Assembly (NCBI GenBank): GCA_036250195.1
Contig: JAVHZZ010000006.1
Location: forward strand, 79,011,369 to 79,075,368
From: Mixophyes australis
Taxonomy: Eukaryota; Chordata; Amphibia; Anura; Limnodynastidae
Direction of reading: 5' to 3'
DNA length: 64,000 nucleotides
In this document: positions 47,401 through 50,735 of the stretch, piece after piece
Numbering within the stretch: the stretch's first letter is position 1
How the letters are laid out: every line of letters begins with the position of its first letter
Notes under the pieces: generated by a model
What the model was told of the DNA's origin: nothing
The model's database searches: none
What the model saw: only the letters and a program-made list of their open reading frames with translations
Position numbers and translations under genes: made by a program

Positions 47401-50400
47401 AGCAGAGTTGAGAGATTGGAACTAGGTTTGTTTAGCAGGTCATAGAGCATTTCGATAGGAGTGATAGTATATGTGAGGAAATCATTAGAGCTACAAAATG
47501 TACGCCAGTGATATTCTGCTTTACGAGAACGTTTTTGAAGATTTTCTGTTATGTTAGTGTGCCATGGCTGGCTTTGAAGTTGACATGGAGTATGAAGAGT
47601 TGCTGGAGCCACTTGATTAAGCGCTGTTGCTAGGGTTTGGTGAAATTGAGGTACTGCCATATCAGGGAATGAGAATGTAGACATTGAGTAGAGGTGTTTG
47701 AGAGAGGTGGAAAACTGTTGAAGCTTAAGAGAGTTAAGATTTCTGCAGGTATAAGAAGGCTTGGTAGAGGTTGACAGCAGAGAGTTTAAAGTATTTGGGG
47801 TGAGCGTGTAGTTGATAAGGTGATGATCCAAAAGGGGGAAAGGAATATTAAGGAAATCAGAAACTGAGCTTAGTCTACAGAAAACAAGATCAAGGTAGTG
47901 GCCATCCTGATGAGTAGAGAATTAAACTCACTGGAAGAGATTGAGGGAGGAGGTTAGAGAGAGTAGTTTGGAAGCAGCATTGGAATGTGGTTTAGCAATG
48001 GGGATGTTGAAATCATCCATTGTTACAAGCCGCGGCTCTCCTCTCCTGCTTGCGTCCCGGCTACCATGGCTACAGCCAGGACATCACTTCCAGGTCCCGG
48101 GCCGTCGCCATGGCAATGGCCAGGACACTATCTCTGACAGCACCATGTCCTGGCATCTGACACAGCCCTCAACAGGTGCAGATTAGATTAATTTTTGGTA
48201 GTTACAGCCTCAGGTGGCTGATTAGATCTCCAGCACCTCCTCAAATCTGAGTGGGCATTTTATGTATTTAAGACGGGAGGGCTTGGCCTCCCTGCCGGTT
48301 ATAGCGTTCTCTACCTGTGTTGTTGCTGACTGCTCATTGTCTCCTGACTTCTGATTGACTCCTCGTTGTGACCCTTGCCTGGAATTTGCTGTTTTGCTTG
48401 TGACCTGTATCCGTTAGCCTGTTTTCCTGACTATTCTGCCTGCTTCGGATCCCTGATCCCGGCTTACCAATGAACACCTGCTCCATCCTCGTGTCTCCTG
48501 CCTCATGTTCCAGTTGTGGTTCAGCTGCCATAGATAAACCTTTACTACGCTGACCCTTAGACCTGGGGGCATCTAACTACCTGTTAGCATACTCCGCTCT
48601 AAGGGACAGGCGGCTGCTAAATGTAAAGACCTCATTACCTATTGTTCTAAAGGTTTATCTTGGTAGCCTGTAGCCATAAGACCCATGATGATAGTGGGGA
48701 TATCAGAAGATAAGAATTAAAGGAGCCATGCAGAGAAATGTTCAAGAAATTATTGGTGTGGTACAGGGGGCGATAGATTACAGCAGCACGCATAGTGCTA
48801 TCTCAGACCTCGGAGGCCCCTGGACCCTTCTCTCTTCTTGAAGGGTTGTTCAACCAGTCCATCTTGAATAAGTAGAAATGTCTATCCTCAAAAAGTGATT
48901 AATTAAGGGGATTATTTTGCTTACAAAGTAGCAGTATAAATGTTTTGTTGGCTTCAGATGAGAAGCAGCTTCTTACTTCCTTTAGTGAAGCTGACTGCGA
49001 TGTTGGAAATACCCAGAATTTGCCCGTTCTGGTAATAATAAGGCAACATTAATCATGACCAGCTCCAATGTAGAATATTTTTAGTTTCCCTATGAAGAAA
49101 TTCTGAATTCAGAGTCCTATAATAATTGAATAGGCATGCTTTTTGGTTTCCACTTTTGGGGCAATTAGGAGTATGTGTCATGTATGTTATGACAGCTGGC
49201 AGGCAATAATTAACCCCTATAAAAAAAAAATCCTAAAAAACATTTCCCTATACATATCTGAATTAAGGTGCAAGTGAAATATAGGAACTCGCCTCTTTCA
49301 ATCTCGATATTTGTTGAAATCTGGTAGCTATTATTTTTGCAAGAGGTTTAAAATCTTGACTTAGTACCATGATAGGTCTATATGATACACCAATTCTGGA
49401 TCTTTATTTAATTTGGAGGGTGTTGTATGCATCATAAAAGATGTGGAAAGGAATCTGATTTTGTGTAATGATTGAAGGAGGCTAGTTAGGTACAACATTA
49501 GGGTTAAGAATTTTGTAATAATCACCATTTAGTCCATCTAGACCCTTTGGGGTGGAGTCGGTTTCATTTCCTGAAGCGACCTCTGTTGTAACGTTACATT
49601 AGTGGGGCCATGTAGGGTAGTGTTCTAAGAATGGGATTGTTTTGCAATATCCTGAGAGGATATACATCTTTTGCCAATTGATACATTTTTAATTGAAGTA
49701 ACATTTTTTTTTTCATTTGTATTATTTTCTTTTGTTGCCCATGTGTGTCAAAATTTTAACAGCTTTTTTGCACCATCTGTAAAACTTACTTAAAGTTTTA
49801 CTAAATAAAATTCTACTTTTTGTGTTTGTGATCCATTGGAGAAACTATTTGTCCTGTGACTGGGCTGTGGAATATTTGCTCTTTGAGTTGCATGTTGGAT
49901 GAAATACCTCATCAACCATTACTTTTGAAAAAGTCTGTGCTGGAAAACAGGCGTTAGGCCAGAGGCTAGTCCTATAATGAGTCTGCAGGTTGTGGGTAAT
50001 TAATTATAGAGGTTTTCCACCTTACGATGGCTTACTTTTATTGTCTTGTACTTCCTGCATATTTCCCTAATCGCATTGCTTTTTCTTTCTGTGCTTTTTA
50101 TCCATGTCTTTATATCATTATGCAATGTTTTTTTATATTTATTGCCCTGGAAAGTATCCCATGGAGATGTGAAAACATAACTCTTACCAATGATATTGCC
50201 CTGCTTAAAACCATAGTAAGAAACTAGAAACATAAAGCAGTGTATACTTGGTAGAGGTGGCAGGCAGGTGTGTATAAGCTAATAATTTAACGTCCTCTAT
50301 AAGTGGAAAACACATTTTAAATAATTTTGACTTCAGCAATAAGAAAAGCAGTAGTTTTTACTTTTTTTTGGTAGACCACCTAATGATTAGCATGACAATA

Positions 50401-50735
50401 TTTGGGTTTTATAGTGTACATTACATTAATGAAAATGTTTGCAGCACAATAACTAGACCCACACCTGAGTAATATTGAACAGTGCATTTTTCCTCACTGC
50501 TTCAATCAATGTGGCAGCACGTAGACAAATAAAGCACTGTCTGGGTTTTGCTGGCCCATTTTACTGAGTTTCTGATGTGGATGTTCTCCTTCATATTCAG
50601 TTGTTGCTAAAAGAAGTGAAGACCCTGAGGGAGCATCTATGTGTGGCTGAGGACACAATCTCCAGTGCAGCCGCCCAGAGACTCCTCCACATCTACAGAG
50701 AGTTACGAGAGATGCCCAGTCTGCTCTTCATTTGA
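14291..50735 (+). CDS. FAAP100: FAAP100, Fanconi anaemia core complex associated protein 100 (gene span, 9 coding exons)
   Basis: FAAP100 is a nuclear scaffold subunit. In the family it binds FANCB and FANCL to form the catalytic module of the Fanconi core complex, which monoubiquitinates FANCI-FANCD2 at stalled forks and interstrand crosslinks. The exons join at 14464/16135, 16253/17786, 18693/19465, 19612/22007, 22737/37661, 37785/37989, 38105/46389 and 46469/50601. All are GT-AG and the phases match at every junction. The joined frame is about 845 codons (mammalian protein about 880). Recognised blocks are the N-terminal C-P-S-G-G-L, K-V-W-H-I-E-L in exon 2, A-T-L-H-W-L-L in exon 6, [10 protein letters not shown] spanning later in exon 6, and L-R-E-H-L...I-Y-R-E-L-R-E near the C-terminus. 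The start is ambiguous between ATG 14291 and ATG 14312; an in-frame TAG at 14243 bounds the frame upstream, so 14261 is a third option. No frame damage is seen, so the gene is probably functional. Introns 4, 5, 7 and 8 are full of transposons. Confidence 0.93.
14671..15502. mobile_element. 0.83-kb non-autonomous DNA transposon in intron 1
   Basis: Ends GGGGGTATTCAATTGCTAGC and, inverted, GCTAACAATTGAATACCGCC form a terminal inverted repeat of about 20 bp. ATC flanks both sides (14668-14670 and 15503-15505), a 3-bp duplication of the PIF/Harbinger or related type. Subterminal regions are rich in AACGC/GCGTTAA motifs in both orientations, and the interior is AT-rich with no transposase. It lies about 206 bp after the exon 1 donor. 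Confidence 0.65.
16135..16253 (+). CDS. FAAP100: FAAP100 coding exon 2
   Basis: 119 nt after a TTTTTCAG acceptor and before GTGAGT. Encodes [14 protein letters not shown], then [13 protein letters not shown], among the best conserved blocks of the protein. Enters at phase 0 and leaves a split AG/G arginine codon. Confidence 0.92.
16254..17785 (+). other. FAAP100 intron 2, with a worn palindromic MITE at 17518-17694
   Basis: The left arm (ATTTATCAAACCTTCTAAAA, then GTGGAGGTACTGCCCA) and the right arm (TGGGCAGTACCTCCACTTTT, then TTTTGATAAATTTACC) are complementary, with a spacer that includes CTAGAATGACTAG. It is a diverged relative of the 175-bp family at 30234 and 41206. An ACCA simple repeat (about 17568-17583) sits at the end of the left arm. 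Nothing else is recognised in the intron. Confidence 0.6.
17786..18693 (+). CDS. FAAP100: FAAP100 coding exon 3 (largest exon)
   Basis: 908 nt, after TTTGTATTAAG and before GTAAGT. It completes the arginine codon from exon 2 and continues L-L-M-E-A-N-T. Encodes about 302 residues of the N-terminal propeller region, including [18 protein letters not shown] and [14 protein letters not shown]. The G-x-P-D-G-Q-V motif is shared with vertebrate FAAP100. Translation runs through the donor for some codons before a stop, so the donor was placed by phase match to exon 4. Confidence 0.93.
18694..19464 (+). other. FAAP100 intron 3, with a SINE fragment at 18808-18925
   Basis: The minus-oriented segment at 18808-18925 contains GGGCCCTAGTCGTAATTGAACCCATAG and CAACCACTGTGCTGC. 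Reversed, this resembles the head of a tRNA-derived SINE (A-box region GCAGCACAGTGG; B-box-like GGGTTCAATTAC) of the vertebrate type that ends in an L2 tail. The tail is absent here. The rest of the intron is unremarkable. Confidence 0.5.
19465..19612 (+). CDS. FAAP100: FAAP100 coding exon 4
   Basis: 148 nt between CTATGCAG and GTAGGA. Encodes [16 protein letters not shown], a propeller-type strand pair, and ends I-G-S-M-S-E-R with a split arginine codon finished by exon 5. Confidence 0.9.
19613..20228 (+). other. FAAP100 intron 4, proximal part
   Basis: AT-rich, no exon or repeat that I recognise. It ends at the target duplication of the hAT element. Confidence 0.5.
20429..20524. repeat. 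Long hairpin inside the hAT element
   Basis: The left arm (20429-20477, containing GACTGAATGCCGGGTGTGAC) pairs with the right arm (20481-20524, containing GTCACGCCCAGCATTCAGTC) around a 3-4 nt loop. The stem is about 43-48 bp with few mismatches. Confidence 0.7.
20590..21112 (+). repeat. Minisatellite, about 14 units of 36-40 bp
   Basis: Units have the core GGGACAA(TA)GCAG, ACACAG, GGGGTTAAAG, A-rich. The first five units have a 40-bp period (AGCAGTATGACACAG version) and the later nine are 36-39 bp (AGCAGCATGGCACAG version), so two subfamilies sit in blocks. It is preceded by a G-run at 20576-20586. Confidence 0.85.
22007..22737 (+). CDS. FAAP100: FAAP100 coding exon 5
   Basis: 731 nt after CACTCTCCAG and before GTAGAT. 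Starts by finishing an arginine codon, then [12 protein letters not shown]. This is a helical start (coiled-coil-like) leading into the less conserved middle of the protein, with [10 protein letters not shown] and [13 protein letters not shown]. It ends with a lone G that joins exon 6 to make glycine. The donor GTAGAT is slightly weak, and this is the donor of the 14.9-kb intron. Confidence 0.88.
22738..24885 (+). other. FAAP100 intron 5, part before the DIRS element
   Basis: About 22980-23110 resembles the dispersed repeat at 7150-7340 (AAAATGGTGGACACCACC, AAAATAGCTGCCTCCACTG). From about 23880 to 24840 there is an L1-like remnant (separate entry). No exon is seen. Confidence 0.5.
23880..24840 (-). 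pseudogene. L1/Tx1-like LINE fragment (RT core to 3' region)
   Basis: On the minus strand, degraded frames read R-Q-G-C-P-L-S near 24810-24780, G-I-H-I-G...A-N-D-L-L-L (altered A-D-D motif) near 24750-24690, and L-G-R-A-N-L-S-K-M near 24410-24380, the block order of an L1-clade RT. A block at 23950-24040 (AAATCCTAAAAAACATTTCC, CTATACATAT) is shared with 49210-49300, presumably the common 3' region. Confidence 0.6.
24886..24988 (+). repeat. DIRS left inverted terminal repeat
   Basis: Contains CATCTGGGGGACACTGCTTA, ACCATGGGGTTGAGTATGG and TTTGGCACCT, the reverse complement of 37511-37610 with a handful of mismatches. The next bases (TGCTGACAGGCCC) recur in the second DIRS copy near 38800. Confidence 0.88.
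26033..27247 (-). pseudogene. L2-type LINE ORF2, reverse transcriptase part
   Basis: An open frame of about 404 codons on the minus strand. It shows the RT blocks in order: [18 protein letters not shown] (near residue 50), [11 protein letters not shown] (near 125), G-V-P-Q-G-S-V (near 178) and the catalytic Y-A-D-D (near 212), followed by C-L-G-V-I-L-D (near 288) and I-D-Y-C-N-S-L-L. The frame is broken upstream by a shift at about 27214-27250, separating it from the linker at 27723-27214, and downstream before the C-terminal W-N-x-L-P block. All RT motifs are intact within the open part, so this copy is fairly young but cannot make a full ORF2. Part of the DIRS-hosted LINE. Confidence 0.88.
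27214..27929 (-). pseudogene. L2-type LINE ORF2, linker between endonuclease and RT
   Basis: Two overlapping minus-strand frames (27929-27693 and 27723-27214) carry the spacer region with [22 protein letters not shown] and [11 protein letters not shown] stop or frameshift separates them near 27700. The same region is present in the second L2 copy at 47280-47831, which supports the assignment. Confidence 0.8.
27929..28417 (-). pseudogene. L2-type LINE ORF2, endonuclease part (APE-like)
   Basis: 162 open codons on the minus strand with G-G-G-V-G-L-L-L-S at the start, V-I-Y-R-P-P-G in the middle and I-I-M-G-D-F-N-I-P, the D-x-N motif of APE-type endonucleases. The N-terminal catalytic part is missing through 5' truncation, and the last third has drifted out of frame before the S-D-H-H/D-H-H-L-I region. 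Confidence 0.82.
28501..28677 (+). pseudogene. DIRS gag-like ORF, N-terminal part
   Basis: Starts at ATG 28501 with [12 protein letters not shown]. It has two C-x2-C pairs (C-S-K-C and C-A-D-C) that look like the small zinc ribbon at the start of DIRS gag proteins. The frame is cut at H-P-E-W-V-S by the solo LTR inserted at 28683; DIRS sequence resumes after 29755. Confidence 0.7.
28683..29750. mobile_element. Solo LTR, 1068 bp, inserted in DIRS gag
   Basis: Starts TGTCACTCACCAGAC and ends GTGCCCGTGACA (TG...CA with inverted TGTCAC/GTGACA ends). It is flanked by a perfect 5-bp duplication TCCGC (28678-28682 and 29751-29755) that falls inside the DIRS gag frame. There is no internal coding region, so it is a solo LTR left by recombination between two LTRs. 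Ends and duplication size fit Ty3/Gypsy or ERV-type elements. Confidence 0.82.
28913..29385 (+). repeat. Minisatellite inside the solo LTR, six units of about 80 bp
   Basis: GGACAAGTCT recurs at 28913, 28994, 29068, 29148, 29228 and 29307, spacing 74-81 bp. Each unit carries ACATCAGTGGTA, CTTGCC, ATTGCAGACCA and TACTCCGTT. Confidence 0.88.
29756..31145 (+). pseudogene. DIRS gag-like ORF, remainder, split by a MITE
   Basis: DIRS sequence resumes after the solo LTR. Open + frames at 29825-30079, 30466-30849 and 30854-31180 carry a DIRS gag-like region: [32 protein letters not shown] and later [10 protein letters not shown] stop follows K-E-A-A-G at 30847-30849, and the palindromic MITE (30234-30408) cuts the frame further upstream. 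The Gypsy element ends it at 31145; DIRS sequence picks up again after 36505. Confidence 0.7.
30234..30408. mobile_element. 175-bp near-palindromic MITE in the DIRS element
   Basis: Arms begin GGGGTAGATTTACTAAGCTG and end CAGCTTAGTAAATCTAGCCC. Nearly the whole 175 bp folds into a stem of about 79 bp with only a few mismatches and a short loop. TAG flanks both sides (30231-30233, 30409-30411). Same family and same length as 41206-41380. Confidence 0.82.
31146..31568 (-). repeat. Gypsy 3' LTR
   Basis: 423 bp. Differs from the other LTR at three positions that I could see (one in the AATTCAAAAGRATTTATT tract and two in AAACRCAATACTMGTGC). Confidence 0.95.
31582..32946 (-). pseudogene. Gypsy integrase with C-terminal chromodomain
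   Basis: 454 open codons on the minus strand. An HHCC-type zinc-binding region sits near residues 30-72 ([10 protein letters not shown], then C-T-T-C), followed by the DDE core: D-F-I-V-E-L-P (near 100), S-D-R-G-V-Q-F-T-S (near 160) and [10 protein letters not shown] (near 190). The GPY/F-type module follows ([13 protein letters not shown]), then [10 protein letters not shown], and finally a chromodomain (I-V-E-K-I-L-D, then Y-L-L-R-W-Q-G-Y with W and D-D-S-W). The chromodomain marks a chromovirus lineage that targets chromatin marks. This part of pol is open to its stop; the break lies upstream near 32930, where the frame shifts from the RNase H part. Confidence 0.93.
32852..33553 (-). pseudogene. 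Gypsy RNase H and linker part of pol
   Basis: On the minus strand it starts in the RT-RNase H junction ([11 protein letters not shown]) and carries [15 protein letters not shown] (first RNase H aspartate), E-L-L-A-I-I-A-A-F (the glutamate), I-V-L-T-D-H-R-N-L and the terminal D-A-L-S-R. A frameshift separates it from RT near 33540 and a second from integrase near 32930. Confidence 0.92.
33517..35277 (-). pseudogene. Gypsy gag zinc knuckle, protease and reverse transcriptase
   Basis: Minus-strand frame from 35277 down to 33517, interrupted by one TGA at 34017-34015. In order: a C-x2-C-x4-H-x4-C knuckle (C-L-Y-C-G-K-S-G-H, near residue 62), aspartic protease with L-D-S-G-A-N-G-N-F (near 150), and RT with a [15 protein letters not shown] block and D-L-R-G-A-Y-N-L-I. 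Beyond the stop come [10 protein letters not shown] and the catalytic Y-L-D-D near 33890. The stop sits between the conserved RT blocks, so no continuous RT can be made. The frame upstream of 35277 continues without a frame change into gag across another stop. Confidence 0.93.
35410..36069 (-). pseudogene. Gypsy gag, capsid part
   Basis: 219 codons starting at ATG 36069, nine bases inside the 5' LTR edge. Residues 20-85 form a coiled coil ([10 protein letters not shown], then [12 protein letters not shown]). A capsid-type block follows: [21 protein letters not shown] and V-A-E-Y-T-S-D-F-R. An in-frame TAG at 35412-35410 ends it; the same frame continues downstream with capsid C-terminal sequence and the zinc knuckle, so this is a single-base nonsense lesion within gag. 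Confidence 0.9.
36078..36500 (-). repeat. Gypsy 5' LTR
   Basis: 423 bp, almost identical to 31146-31568. Its outer end abuts the AAATC target duplication. Confidence 0.95.
36506..37510 (+). pseudogene. DIRS reverse transcriptase part
   Basis: DIRS sequence resumes after the Gypsy element. The + frame 36644-37207 carries the [23 protein letters not shown] (near residue 65), [27 protein letters not shown] (near 140; first catalytic aspartates) and [13 protein letters not shown] frameshift near 37205 precedes the Y-L-D-D-W-L-I-type block at about 37230-37260. The frame then dissolves near 37440, and the right terminal repeat begins about 70 bp on, so RNase H and everything after it is deleted. 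Confidence 0.88.
37511..37610 (-). repeat. DIRS right inverted terminal repeat
   Basis: Contains AGGTGCCAAACTCCTCCC and AAGCAGTGTCCCCCAGATGG, reverse complementary to 24886-24988. Ends about 50 bp before the exon 6 acceptor (37660). Confidence 0.88.
37661..37785 (+). CDS. FAAP100: FAAP100 coding exon 6
   Basis: 125 nt after CTGTGTCCCCAG and before GTCAGT. Encodes [16 protein letters not shown] and [12 protein letters not shown], a conserved block of the C-terminal half. Only one of three frames is open and it fits the phase left by exon 5. Confidence 0.92.
37989..38105 (+). CDS. FAAP100: FAAP100 coding exon 7
   Basis: 117 nt (39 codons, phase 0 both sides) after a T-rich tract ending TTTTTTAG and before GTAATA. 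Encodes V-S-V-S-N-L...A-I-E-V-Q-I-L-S-S and [12 protein letters not shown], matching the family's E-V-Q/I block. Confidence 0.92.
38174..38500. mobile_element. Fragment of the 'CTGGGTACACACTACA' MITE family
   Basis: Starts AGCTGGGTAGTACACACTAC, like the elements at 56280 and 59053, and continues with CGTGTGAG/TGTGTAC motifs and many CpG/CGAT repeats. The right terminus is not clear. Confidence 0.5.
38715..40855 (+). mobile_element. Second DIRS copy, degraded (RT and RNase H), in intron 7
   Basis: The left part (CCATGGGTTGTATGAGAGGG, TTGCTGACAGACCTACCCTC) matches the left end region of the DIRS element at 24886. Then RT at 39080-39350: [34 protein letters not shown]. After a MITE, broken RT continues, and an RNase H-type block follows at 40230-40420 ([24 protein letters not shown]). 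Then H-L-S-R-H-A (near 40495) leads toward the end of the polyprotein. No recombinase domain or right terminal repeat is found. The gag region is missing between about 39000 and 39080. Confidence 0.8.
39348..39524. mobile_element. 177-bp palindromic MITE in the second DIRS copy
   Basis: Arms GGGTAAATGTATCAAGCTGAGAG and the inverted CTCTCAGCTTGATAAATTTACC, with the inner GATGTTGCCTATAGCAACC as in the 30234 copy. The right arm lacks the matching GGCAACATC stretch (DNA loss). TAG flanks both sides. Cuts the DIRS RT frame. Confidence 0.75.
41206..41380. mobile_element. 175-bp near-palindromic MITE inside the Tc1 element
   Basis: GGGCTAGATTTACTAAGCTG...CAGCTTAGTAAATCTAGCCC, exactly as long as the 30234 copy and nearly identical to it. 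TTT flanks both sides. Its presence in Tc1 shows that it moved after that Tc1 insertion. Confidence 0.82.
41571..42588 (+). pseudogene. Tc1 transposase, two lesions
   Basis: The likely start is ATG 41571 (M-V-T-C-K-K-T). The N-terminal paired-like helix-turn-helix covers residues 1-60 (F-T-G-K-D-I-A, then [10 protein letters not shown]), a second helix-turn-helix region follows (S-A-R-T-V-R-Q-R-L), and the DDE/D catalytic domain shows S-F-S-D-E (first aspartate), F-Q-Q-D-G-A-P-C-H (second) and [11 protein letters not shown] (third acidic residue). The frame shifts at about 42030-42065, between the first and second catalytic motifs, and a TGA interrupts just after I-E-N-L near 42409. The C-terminus ends with a stop at about 42588. 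Length is near the usual 340 residues. It cannot make active transposase, but its ends could still be recognised by an active relative. Confidence 0.92.
42637..42700 (+). repeat. 32-bp perfect tandem duplication in the Tc1 3' region
   Basis: ATGAAATGCTTGTAATTTTA (start of the unit) occurs at 42637 and again at 42669; both 32-bp copies are identical. Confidence 0.85.
42799..46388 (+). other. FAAP100 intron 7, distal part, unidentified repeats
   Basis: Minus-strand fragments at 44030-43930, 43760-43670 and 43400-43260 give lysine/glutamate-rich open pieces (for example [10 protein letters not shown] and [11 protein letters not shown]) that look like decayed exons of a transposon accessory protein. 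About 44030-44290 starts TGTTATCACGAACGCCC and may be an LTR fragment. A tandem duplication occupies 45048-45606 (separate entry). A MITE end (CTGTAGTGTGTACTCAGCTTAA) lies at 46125-46146. Confidence 0.4.
45048..45606 (+). repeat. Two diverged copies of a 165-bp block, about 395 bp apart
   Basis: CTCAGTATTTCATACAGCAACATTCATATATT at 45050 matches CTGAGTATTTC...CCTTCATATATT at 45445. Both then share TGTGCTGTACTTGAGATCAG, CCAG and GGGTAGCAACCAGTCTCTG. Internal duplication within an unidentified repeat. Confidence 0.7.
46389..46469 (+). CDS. FAAP100: FAAP100 coding exon 8
   Basis: 81 nt (27 codons, phase 0 both sides) between CTATTTCCTAG and GTAAGT. Encodes [19 protein letters not shown]-dinucleotide run follows 22 bp after the donor. 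Confidence 0.85.
46491..46511 (+). repeat. (TG)n microsatellite near the exon 8 donor
   Basis: About ten TG units starting 22 bp after the FAAP100 exon 8 donor, preceded by a T-run. Confidence 0.9.
46778..48800 (-). pseudogene. Second L2-type LINE copy, split by an LTR-like insert
   Basis: Collinear with 26555-28280 of the L2 copy in the DIRS element but with many indels. On the minus strand the linker region (47831-47280) is open and shows [14 protein letters not shown], while the catalytic RT motif near 46850 has changed from Y-A-D-D to Y-V-D-N. Both 3' and 5' ends are missing. Interrupted at 48021-48681. Older than the first copy judging by the decay. Confidence 0.78.
48021..48681. mobile_element. 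LTR-like insert, 661 bp, in the second L2 copy
   Basis: Alignment of the two L2 copies shows extra sequence starting TGTTACAAGCCGCGGCTCTC, flanked by TCCAT (48016-48020) and CCCAT (48682-48686), a 5-bp duplication with one change. The interior is GC-rich at the left, with an LTR-like TTGACTCC/GTGACC-rich U3-R-like region. The right end (ATAAGA) is not the canonical CA. Best read as a solo LTR. Confidence 0.55.
49190..49600 (-). pseudogene. L1/Tx1-like LINE fragment (N-terminal RT fused to 3' block)
   Basis: On the minus strand the 49560-49500 segment reads [11 protein letters not shown], the N-terminal RT block of L1-clade elements. The 49385-49320 segment reads [11 protein letters not shown], the next block. 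It then joins directly to the block at 49210-49300 shared with 23950-24040, so the RT catalytic core is missing. Confidence 0.6.
49601..50600 (+). other. FAAP100 intron 8, distal part
   Basis: AT-rich. No exon and no repeat that I recognise. Ends in TCATATTCAG at the exon 9 acceptor. Confidence 0.5.
50601..50735 (+). CDS. FAAP100: FAAP100 coding exon 9 (last)
   Basis: Encodes [14 protein letters not shown] and, near the end, [10 protein letters not shown], then P-S-L-L-F-I and TGA. The two helices and the hydrophobic last residues match the vertebrate FAAP100 C-terminus. A possible ATTAAA poly(A) signal lies at about 50904, 170 bp after the stop. Confidence 0.92.
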   Translation: MLLKEVKTLREHLCVAEDTISSAAAQRLLHIYRELREMPSLLFI

